A stretch of DNA of 64,000 nucleotides from Halomonas halophila. Lineage in GTDB: Bacteria > Pseudomonadota > Gammaproteobacteria > Pseudomonadales > Halomonadaceae. The stretch spans positions 310,001-374,000 of the forward strand of contig NZ_CP129121.1 in the NCBI RefSeq assembly GCF_030406665.1. Reading direction: 5' to 3'. A program made the translations under genes and the position numbers. The notes under the pieces are model-generated. The model was not told where the DNA came from. It did no database searches and saw nothing but the letters and a program-made list of their open reading frames with translations. Positions within the stretch are counted from its first letter, which is position 1; the number at the start of each line of letters is the position of its first letter. Positions 53,547-60,667 of the stretch are shown here, one piece after another.

Positions 53547-54026
53547 TCAGGTATTGTAATGCCGCTTCAGCGTTTCGGCGACCTCGGGGTGCACGTGCTT
53601 CGAGACGTCGCCGCCGAGCCGGGCGATCTCGCGCACCAGGCTCGAGGAGATGTAGGAGTTCTCCACCTCCGGTGTCAGGAACACCGTCTCGAGCTCGGGC
53701 ATCTGGGCGCGGTTCATGTTGGCCAGCTGCAGCTCGTACTCGAAGTCCGAGACCGCGCGCAGCCCGCGCAGCAGCACCCGGGCCTGCTGCTGCTTCATGA
53801 ATTCGGTCATCAGCCCCGAGAAACCCGTCACCTCGACGTTGTCGAGGCCCTCGACCACCCGGCGCGCCAGGGCGGTCCGGGTATCGAGGTCCAGCGTCGG
53901 CCCCTTGCCGGGGCTGGTGGCGATGGCCACCACCACCTTGTCGAACAGCCGCGAGGCGCGCTCGATCAGGTCGAAGTGGCCGTTGGTAATGGGGTCGAAG
54001 GTGCCGGGGTAGACGGCGACGTTCAT
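53547..54026 (-). CDS. coaD: Phosphopantetheine adenylyltransferase
   Basis: A 159-residue nucleotidyltransferase making dephospho-CoA from 4'-phosphopantetheine and ATP. YPGTFDPITNGHFDLIERA carries the T/H-x-G-H site, GLRAVSDFEYELQLANMNR the substrate loop, and YISSSLVREIA the ISST-like motif. Its ATG overlaps the stop codon of the upstream ketoacyl synthase by one base (TGATG), coupling CoA synthesis to a fatty-acid initiation enzyme. Confidence 0.97.
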   Translation of the reverse strand: MNVAVYPGTFDPITNGHFDLIERASRLFDKVVVAIATSPGKGPTLDLDTRTALARRVVEGLDNVEVTGFSGLMTEFMKQQQARVLLRGLRAVSDFEYELQLANMNRAQMPELETVFLTPEVENSYISSSLVREIARLGGDVSKHVHPEVAETLKRHYNT

Positions 54027-55945
54027 CACGCTTCTCCGTCGTCGAGGCGTCCGAAGGGGTTGTCCACGGCCAGCGAGACCGGCTTGGCGTAGCCCGGGAT
54101 GCGGATGCTGTCCGCGCCGACCTCGAGCTCGGGGCCCTCCAGCACGCCCTCGCCGAAGCGGTAGCGCGGCTGGAAGCGGCCACGGTCGGCCTCGTGGCGA
54201 TAGGCGGCGGCGGCCTGGCGGGTGGCCTCGCGGCGGCTGCGCCATTCGTCCATCGCGGCGTCGCCGTGGCGGGCGGTCATCAGCCGCTCGGTGACGGCCG
54301 GCGACAGCACCACGCCGGTGGCGTTGTTGCCGCCGAAGCCCTTGGCGTTGACGAAGGCGGCGTCGGCGGCGAAGCGCAGCGGCTCGCGGAACAGTCGCAG
54401 GCGTTCGGCGTGCAGGTCTTCGGGCTGGCTGTCATCCAGGGTCGGGATGCCCGGCAGCAGGTCGTGGGCGAAGCTGCCCAAGGCGCTGGCCAGCTGGTCG
54501 CCGGCGGCGCTGCCCTGGGAATGGCCGACGAAGGCCTTGACCGCCACCACCGGCCAGTCCTCGATGCCGTGGGCCTGGGCGACCATGTCGAAGACGTGGG
54601 ACTCGGTCTCGCGGTTCTTCGGCGTGCTGGTGCCGTGGGCGTGCAGGAAGGTGCGTTCGCGCAGGGCGGTCTCGCCGAGCATCTCGCGCACCAGCGAGGC
54701 GGCCTTGCCGAGGGTGATGTAGTTGCCGATGCCGGGCGCCGAGATCGAGCGCTTCCAGCCGTCGGCGTTGACGAACACGTCCGGCACGCTGCCCAGCACC
54801 TCGGCGCCGACCTCCAGCGCCAGGGCGTCGTCCATCAGCATCACGAACTGACTGGACTCGCCCATGGTGAAGCCGCAGTTGCGGGCGAACGGGCGGCAGG
54901 CGCGCTGGTAGTCCAGGTCGGTGAGCAGCTCGAGGGCGTCCAGCGCCTTGAGACTCTCGTCGTCGGCCAGGGCGCCCATGGTGCGGAAGCCCTCGATGAT
55001 CTCGGGGGTGATCGGCGCGTCGGCGGTGCCGACCATCACCACCCGGCGGCGGCCGGCGCGGATGTCGTCGACGCCCAGGCGCAGGTTGTAGAGGAAGCTG
55101 GCGCAGGCGCCGAGTGCCGCGCCGGTGCTGCCGACGCTGCCGAGGACATAGGCGTTGAGGAAGTCGGCCGGCATCTGGCCGTAGCCCAGCGGCATCTGCT
55201 TGGAGGTGGCGCGCTTGCCGGTGGCGAAGCTCTTGAGCAGCCCGCCCCAGCCGTCGTCGTCGAGCTGGCCGATGGAGTTGCCGGCGTAGACGGCGACCTG
55301 GTCGGGGTCGAGTCGGTCATGCAGGTCTTCCCAGGCCAGGCCGCTGTCGCCCAGGCAGTCGCTGGCGGCGAAGATCGCCATGGACAGGCCGCGCGGGTGG
55401 TGCACGCTGCGGTACAGCTGACCGGGCTCGAAGCCGGAGGGCAGCTGGCCGGCGGCGCGCACCTGGGCCGGGCGAGTCTCGGGCAGCATGACGTCCATCT
55501 CGCCGGCCGGCACCGTCACTTCCAGATGCTTGCGGTCGATCTCGCGGACCTGCCAGGTGGGCGGCAGGCTGTCCGGCAGCTGACGACGGCGTACCCGGAA
55601 GGTCATCGGCGCCTCGAGATCGAGGCTGGCGCGACGGTTGGCGGGCAGGCCCTCGGCGTTGAAACGGGGGTCTTCGTTGCGACGGATCAGGGTATGGTCG
55701 AGCACGCGCTGGCGGGTCTGCTCGACGATGGCCGCGGCGTCGAGGGGGTTGCCGTCGGCGTCGTGCCAGGCATCGTCGGCCTGGGCGCTGGCCAGGCGCA
55801 TCATGGCCGCCAGGCCGAGCAGGGTCTGGGCTTGGACGTCGTCGGGCAAGGCGTCGAGCACGGTGCGGCGAAACGCCTGATGTCCCGAGGCTCGGCCGGC
55901 GGGATTCACGCCACCCATGCCCACGATCACCGGTAAATGTGACAA
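54026..55945 (-). CDS. fabY: Beta-ketoacyl-ACP synthase, FabY type
   Basis: A 639-residue condensing enzyme, longer than FabB/FabF and of the size of Pseudomonas FabY, which starts fatty-acid synthesis from acetyl-CoA and malonyl-ACP in place of FabH. The triad is Cys in LGACASFLYNL, His in HAHGTSTPKNRETE and His in AVKAFVGHSQGSAAG. The start is TTG at 55945 with GAGGA eight bases upstream. It is coupled to coaD, whose pathway supplies CoA and the ACP arm. Confidence 0.9.
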   Translation of the reverse strand: MSHLPVIVGMGGVNPAGRASGHQAFRRTVLDALPDDVQAQTLLGLAAMMRLASAQADDAWHDADGNPLDAAAIVEQTRQRVLDHTLIRRNEDPRFNAEGLPANRRASLDLEAPMTFRVRRRQLPDSLPPTWQVREIDRKHLEVTVPAGEMDVMLPETRPAQVRAAGQLPSGFEPGQLYRSVHHPRGLSMAIFAASDCLGDSGLAWEDLHDRLDPDQVAVYAGNSIGQLDDDGWGGLLKSFATGKRATSKQMPLGYGQMPADFLNAYVLGSVGSTGAALGACASFLYNLRLGVDDIRAGRRRVVMVGTADAPITPEIIEGFRTMGALADDESLKALDALELLTDLDYQRACRPFARNCGFTMGESSQFVMLMDDALALEVGAEVLGSVPDVFVNADGWKRSISAPGIGNYITLGKAASLVREMLGETALRERTFLHAHGTSTPKNRETESHVFDMVAQAHGIEDWPVVAVKAFVGHSQGSAAGDQLASALGSFAHDLLPGIPTLDDSQPEDLHAERLRLFREPLRFAADAAFVNAKGFGGNNATGVVLSPAVTERLMTARHGDAAMDEWRSRREATRQAAAAYRHEADRGRFQPRYRFGEGVLEGPELEVGADSIRIPGYAKPVSLAVDNPFGRLDDGEA

Positions 55946-56146
55946 GCCGGGTTCCTCGTAGTGCGGTTGATATATGGGCTGCTATTGTCCTTTTGGCCAA
56001 GGATCATAGCACCCGGCCCGGTGCGCCGTCATGCGGGGCATGGAGGGGTTTTCCACAACCCGGCCGGCCGGGCAGGCGAGAGGCCCTCGGGCCGGCCCAT
56101 GGCTGGTAGAATGCATGCCTTCCCAAGCCCCCGACCGATCACCGCC

Positions 56147-56836
56147 ATGTCCGAGCGTTCCCGCATCATCACGTCCAACCAGCCCGGCCCCCATCACGAT
56201 CTGGCACGCCGGGTCGAACGGGCCCTGACCCATCCGCTGCGCAAGCCGCTGGCCGATCATACCCGCGAGGCCTTCGCCGCGGCCGAGGCGTGGCGGGCGT
56301 CGTACGGCGAGGCGCCGCTGATCCTCGACGCCTGCTGTGGCGTGGGGCTGTCGACGCGGCGGCTGGCCGAGGCCCATCCCGACTGCGTGGTGATCGGCGT
56401 GGACCGCAGCGCCGACCGGCTGTCCCGGGAGCACGGCGCGCCGCCCGACAATGCCCTGCTGGTGCGTGCCGACCTGGTGGACTTCTGGCGGCTGGCGCTG
56501 GCCGCCGGCTGGCGCCCGGTACGCCACTACCTGCTGTACCCGAACCCCTACCCCAAGTCGACGCACCTCAAGATGCGCTGGCAGGGGCATCCGGTGTTCC
56601 CCGCCATCCTGGCGCTGGGCGGGCGGCTGGAGCTGCGTTCCAACTGGCGGCTCTACGTCGAGGAGTTCTCGCTGGCGGTCGAGCAGGCGACCGGCGTCGC
56701 CGCGCCGGTGGAAGCCCACGATCCGGCGGGGGATTTCCTGACCCACTTCGAGCGCAAGTACCACCTCAGCGGTCAGCCGCTGTGGAGGATGGTCGCCGAG
56801 CTGCCGCATCGTCCGGGGCTGCTGCCGGTCGAGTGA
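56147..56836 (+). CDS. TrmB-like SAM-dependent methyltransferase
   Basis: A 229-residue class I methyltransferase. DACCGVGLSTRRLAEAHPD is the SAM-binding start, and YLLYPNPYPKSTHLKMRW matches the TrmB motif (FPDPWPKxRHxKRR) with changes. TrmB makes m7G46 in tRNA. The altered motif and SNQPGPHHDLARRV N terminus suggest a second, divergent member rather than the main TrmB; substrate is uncertain. It is divergent from fabY and convergent with the LysR gene (6-base gap). Confidence 0.8.
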   Translation: MSERSRIITSNQPGPHHDLARRVERALTHPLRKPLADHTREAFAAAEAWRASYGEAPLILDACCGVGLSTRRLAEAHPDCVVIGVDRSADRLSREHGAPPDNALLVRADLVDFWRLALAAGWRPVRHYLLYPNPYPKSTHLKMRWQGHPVFPAILALGGRLELRSNWRLYVEEFSLAVEQATGVAAPVEAHDPAGDFLTHFERKYHLSGQPLWRMVAELPHRPGLLPVE

Positions 56837-56842
56837 GGCGGC

Positions 56843-57736
56843 TCAGCGGCTGCGGCGGTCGCGAAATCGTTCACCCAGCGTCCGCCGCAGCCAGCGGGCG
56901 ATCGGCCCCTGGGCCGCGTCCCGGCGCGAGACCGTCTCCACGTCGAGGATCGGCAGGGTGCCCAGGGTGTCGTCCGACAGCGTGACCAGGTGCTCGCGGA
57001 ACGGTGGATAGCGGGCGATGTGCTCGGGGACCAGGGCCCAACCGAGGCCGCGAACGGCCAGCTCACCCATCGAGTAGAAGCTGTTGAGGCGCCAGAACTG
57101 GGCGCTGAGCGGCGTTTCGGCGTCGTCCCCCGAACGCGAGGCGATCAGCAGCTGGCGGTGATGGGCCAGATCACTGAGGGAAGGCGGCCCCTGATCGGCC
57201 AACGGGTGGTCGCGGCCGACCACCAGCGACTGGCGCAGATGGGCGATCGGCATGCCCTCGAGCAGCGGGCCGCGGCCGAGCCGGCCGAGCAGGATGCCCA
57301 GATCGGCGGTGCGATCCTCGACCCAGCCGGCGATATCGCCCTGGGCGCCGTAGAGCAGGGTCAGCTGCAGGGCGGGATAGTGGTGGGCCAGGGCCTCGAG
57401 GGTCTCGTCCACCGGCGGCATCTCGACCAGCGCCTCGTCGATGGCCAGCACCAGCCGGGCCTCCTCGCCCTCGGCGATGGCCCTGGCGCGGGAGTCCAGC
57501 CGCTGGCACTGGCGCAGCACCGCGCGGGCCTCGTGGAGCAGGGCCTCGCCGGCCTCGGTCAGGCGCGGCAGGCGGCCGTCGCGGTCGAAGAGCGTGCAGG
57601 CCAGGTCGGCCTCCAGGTGAGCGACGGCGGTGCTCACCGCCGACTGGGCGCGGCCCAGGTGCCGGGCCGCGGCGGAGAAGGAGCCGCACTCGGCGCAGGC
57701 GATGAGCACTTCCAGCTGATCGAGGGTCCAGCGCAT
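56843..57736 (-). CDS. LysR-family transcription regulator
   Basis: A 297-residue LTTR: an N-terminal winged helix-turn-helix (MRWTLDQLEVLIACAECGSFSAAARHLGRAQSAVS) with sequence split over residues 1-60, and an effector domain after residue 90. It is divergent from a PACE pump gene, the layout of AceR-AceI, and probably controls it. The start ATG at 57736 gives the standard LysR N terminus; longer versions run into the pump's regulatory region. Confidence 0.9.
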   Translation of the reverse strand: MRWTLDQLEVLIACAECGSFSAAARHLGRAQSAVSTAVAHLEADLACTLFDRDGRLPRLTEAGEALLHEARAVLRQCQRLDSRARAIAEGEEARLVLAIDEALVEMPPVDETLEALAHHYPALQLTLLYGAQGDIAGWVEDRTADLGILLGRLGRGPLLEGMPIAHLRQSLVVGRDHPLADQGPPSLSDLAHHRQLLIASRSGDDAETPLSAQFWRLNSFYSMGELAVRGLGWALVPEHIARYPPFREHLVTLSDDTLGTLPILDVETVSRRDAAQGPIARWLRRTLGERFRDRRSR

Positions 57737-57757
57737 GGGTGACCTATCGGATTTGTA

Positions 57758-57794
57758 GATGGAATCTAACTCGTATCCATCGCCATGGTGGCGA
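57758..57794. promoter_or_regulatory. Two overlapping inverted repeats, LysR / PACE region
   Basis: GATGGA-N12-TCCATC (57758-57781) fits the size and spacing of a LysR recognition site. It overlaps a second repeat TCGCCA-TGG-TGGCGA (57780-57794). Both lie between the divergent genes. Confidence 0.6.
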
Positions 57795-57851
57795 GAATAG
57801 TCCGTCAGGTCGAGGCCAGATGGTCTCGTGACGATATCTTGGGAGGTGACG

Positions 57852-58268
57852 ATGCGCTCCTGGAAGGAACGCCTGACGCATACCACGCTGTTCGAGGCCG
57901 GCGGCCTGTTGATGGTGACGCCACTGGCCAGCTGGCTGACCGGCCATGACATGGGCGAGATCGGCGTGCTGGCCGCAGGGCTGGCCACCGACGCCATGCT
58001 CTGGAACCTGGTCTGGAATCGCGTCTTCGATGCGCTGGTGCCGACTCGTCGCCGCAGCCTGAGACAGCGCTTCGCCCAGTCCTTCGGTTTCGAGCTCGGT
58101 CTGCTGGTGATGACCCTGCCGGCGGTCGCCTGGTGGATGGGCATCGGCCTCGTGGAGGCCTTCTGGCTGGACCTCGGCTTCATGCTGTTCTTCCTGGCCT
58201 ATGCCATGGTCTTCAATACGCTGTTCGATCTCGTGATGCGCCGTCGGCTGGCGCGGGGAGGTGCCTGA
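57852..58268 (+). CDS. PACE-family efflux transporter
   Basis: A 138-residue membrane protein with four helices and two bacterial transmembrane pair (BTP) domains, as in AceI, the chlorhexidine exporter. It begins MRSWKERLTHTTLFEAGGLLMVTP, with the conserved acidic residue in helix 1 (Glu in TLFEAG), and contains DAMLWNLVWNRVFD. ATG 57852 follows GGGAGG; an ATG eight codons earlier is less well supported. It overlaps the SMR gene by one base. Confidence 0.92.
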   Translation: MRSWKERLTHTTLFEAGGLLMVTPLASWLTGHDMGEIGVLAAGLATDAMLWNLVWNRVFDALVPTRRRSLRQRFAQSFGFELGLLVMTLPAVAWWMGIGLVEAFWLDLGFMLFFLAYAMVFNTLFDLVMRRRLARGGA

Positions 58269-58597
58269 TGGCCTATCTGTACCTGGCACTGGCGATCGTC
58301 GCCGAGGTGGTGGCGACCAGCTCGCTGAAGGCCTCCCAGGAGTTCACCCGGCTGTGGCCGAGCGTGACCGTGGTGGTCGGTTACGTGCTGGCCTTCTACC
58401 TGCTGACGCTGGCGCTGCGCACCCTGCCGGTGGGCATCGCCTATGCCTTCTGGGCCGGGCTCGGCATCGTGCTGGTGACCCTGATCGGCGTCCTGGTCTA
58501 CGGCGAGCGCCTGGATGCGCCGGCGGCGCTGGGCCTTGCCATGATCATCGGCGGGGTGGTGGTCATCCAGGCCTTTTCCCGGGTGTCTGCCCACTGA
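58268..58597 (+). CDS. SMR-family efflux transporter (EmrE-like)
   Basis: A 109-residue four-helix small multidrug resistance protein. The essential membrane Glu is in AIVAEVVATSSLKAS (helix 1), and YAFWAGLGIVLVTLIG and LDAPAALGLAMIIGGVVVI match helices 3 and 4. It exchanges cationic drugs for protons as a dimer. Its start overlaps the PACE stop (TGATG), so two drug-pump families share one operon. Confidence 0.94.
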   Translation: MAYLYLALAIVAEVVATSSLKASQEFTRLWPSVTVVVGYVLAFYLLTLALRTLPVGIAYAFWAGLGIVLVTLIGVLVYGERLDAPAALGLAMIIGGVVVIQAFSRVSAH

Positions 58598-58680
58598 GGT
58601 GGCGCACGGTCGAATCGCGCCTGGGGCACGGGTAGACTGCGGCTCTGCCGCGCTTTCTCCTGTGCCCTTCGACCTCACGG

Positions 58681-60132
58681 ATGATGCCCATGCTGTCTCG
58701 CTGTCTCTCGCTCTGCCTGCTGTCGCTGCTGCCCCTGACCGCCCTGGGGCACGGGTTCTCCCACCTCGAGGAACTGGCCGATGACGGCTTCCTGATCGGT
58801 GCCGAGGCGCGCCTGCTGGGCAACGGCGAGCCGGGCGAGACCCTGGGCAGCCTCTCGCCGGAGCGCCAGCTGTCGCCGGCCTCGGTGTCCAAGATATATA
58901 CCGCGGCGGCGGCACTCGAGCGCTTCGGCCCCCAGCATCGTTTCACCACGCAGCTGCTCGGCAGCGCCGAGCCCGACGCCGAGGGCGTGCTGCAGGGCGA
59001 CCTGATCCTCGATGGTGGCGGCGATCCGGCACTGACCACCGAGGACCTGTGGCGACTGGTGCAGCGGCTGCATCAGGCCGGGGTGCGCGAGGTCGCTGGC
59101 CGGCTGGTGGTCAGCCAGTGGCGCTTCGGCCCGGTAGCCTGCCTGACCACCGATCGCTGCGACGGCCAGCGTCGCGTCGACAACGCCTACAGCGCGCTGC
59201 TCTCCTCGGCGGCGGTCAACTACGGCAATTGGTGCGTGACCGTGGCGCCGGCGCGTACCGCCGGCGCGCCGGCCCAGGTCACGCCCTGCGACGGCCAGGC
59301 CGATCTGGTGCGCATCGACAACCGCATCGAGACCCGGCCGCCCGACAGTGGCACCCAGCTGGCGGCGGAGCGGGTCACCGACGGCGACGGTGACGTGATG
59401 CGGGTGTCCGGGCAGATTTCCACCAATGCTCGTCCGCGCGAGCTCTATCGCACCAGCTCCGACCCCGCCGAGCAGGCGGGCCGCACCTTGATGGCAATGC
59501 TCGAGCAGGCCGGCATCGCGGTGGCCGGCGGGCACGTCACCACCACGCTGGAGCCGCCGGCCAGCGCCTCACGCCTGGCCGCGGTGGACGGCAAGCCGCT
59601 GCAGGAGCTGCTGCTGCGCACGCTCAACTATTCCAACAATTTCATGGCCGACACCCTGACGCTGGATCTGGCCAAGACGCCGCGCCCGTCGCTGAGCCAG
59701 GGTGGCGATGCCATCGAGGCCTTCGCCGGCGGCCTGGCGGGCCACGGCCCGCTGCGCCTGGACAGCGGCAGCGGCCTGACGCCGGAGAACCGCACCAGCG
59801 CCGCCGGGGTGAACGTGCTGCTCGAGCACATGTTCCGTCAGCCCTCGCTGTTCCCGAGCTTCGTCGCCGCCCTGCAGTCGCCGAGCAACGGCGTGATGCG
59901 CTTCATTCGCCGCGGCCCGGCGACTTTCCAGGACCACGTCATGCTCAAGACCGGCACCCTCAACCAGCCGGTGTCGGTGCGCGCCGCGGCCGGCTACTTC
60001 CGCACCCGCACCGGGCGCTGGGGCGTGTTCAGCGTGCTGGTCAACGGCACCGGCTCGACGCCCTACCTGAGCTGGTCCCAGGTGCTGGACCGGCTGTCGG
60101 TGGACCTCTCGGCGATGATCGAGGCGCACTGA
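58681..60132 (+). CDS. dacB: D-Ala-D-Ala carboxypeptidase/endopeptidase (PBP4)
   Basis: A 483-residue periplasmic penicillin-binding protein of the S13 family. A signal peptide ends near TALGHG; the active-site motifs are Ser68-V-S-Lys71, S318-N-N and K423-T-G. The insert between the first two motifs, about 240 residues, is typical of PBP4. It trims and cleaves peptidoglycan cross-links. ATG 58681, 58684 and 58690 are all possible starts. Confidence 0.95.
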   Translation: MMPMLSRCLSLCLLSLLPLTALGHGFSHLEELADDGFLIGAEARLLGNGEPGETLGSLSPERQLSPASVSKIYTAAAALERFGPQHRFTTQLLGSAEPDAEGVLQGDLILDGGGDPALTTEDLWRLVQRLHQAGVREVAGRLVVSQWRFGPVACLTTDRCDGQRRVDNAYSALLSSAAVNYGNWCVTVAPARTAGAPAQVTPCDGQADLVRIDNRIETRPPDSGTQLAAERVTDGDGDVMRVSGQISTNARPRELYRTSSDPAEQAGRTLMAMLEQAGIAVAGGHVTTTLEPPASASRLAAVDGKPLQELLLRTLNYSNNFMADTLTLDLAKTPRPSLSQGGDAIEAFAGGLAGHGPLRLDSGSGLTPENRTSAAGVNVLLEHMFRQPSLFPSFVAALQSPSNGVMRFIRRGPATFQDHVMLKTGTLNQPVSVRAAAGYFRTRTGRWGVFSVLVNGTGSTPYLSWSQVLDRLSVDLSAMIEAH

Positions 60133-60207
60133 GTCACGTTGGCCGGCGCGTCATAATTGCCCCATTCGGCTCTGCTACCATCGGCGTTCCCACGCCGAAG
60201 CTGATGG

Positions 60208-60588
60208 ATGAAATCGATGAAACCCGGATACACCGGCTGGCGCCATCTGGTGCACTCCACTCGTTACTCCCTCAAGGGCCTCGGGGCGGCCTATCGCCAC
60301 GAGGCCGCCTTTCGCCAGGAGCTCGGCCTGTGCCTGGTGATGGCACCGCTGGCCGTGTGGCTGGGCCGCGAGCCGGTGGAGTGGATCCTGCTGATCGGCA
60401 GCTGCCTGCTGGTGCTGATCGTCGAGCTGCTCAACAGCGCCATCGAGAACGTGGTCGATCGCATCGGCCCGGAGCGCCACAAGCTCTCCGGCCGCGCCAA
60501 GGACATTGGCTCGGCGGCGGTAATGATGGCGCTGCTGACCGTCGGTCTGACCTGGGGGCTGATCGCCTGGGACCGGTTCCTGGGCTGA
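60208..60588 (+). CDS. dgkA: Diacylglycerol kinase
   Basis: A 126-residue three-helix membrane kinase that recycles diacylglycerol to phosphatidic acid. RQELGLCLVMAPLAVW, the catalytic VELLNSAIENVVDRIG and KDIGSAAVM are the DgkA hallmarks. Start at 60208 or 60217 (MKPGYTG). It is 75 bases after dacB on the same strand. Confidence 0.95.
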   Translation: MKSMKPGYTGWRHLVHSTRYSLKGLGAAYRHEAAFRQELGLCLVMAPLAVWLGREPVEWILLIGSCLLVLIVELLNSAIENVVDRIGPERHKLSGRAKDIGSAAVMMALLTVGLTWGLIAWDRFLG

Positions 60589-60667
60589 GGCGGGCGGCCG
60601 CCGGCTAGTGCGCGGCGCCCCGGCTTGGGTATGCTGAGGGCATCGATCAACCGGATGCGAGACGCCC

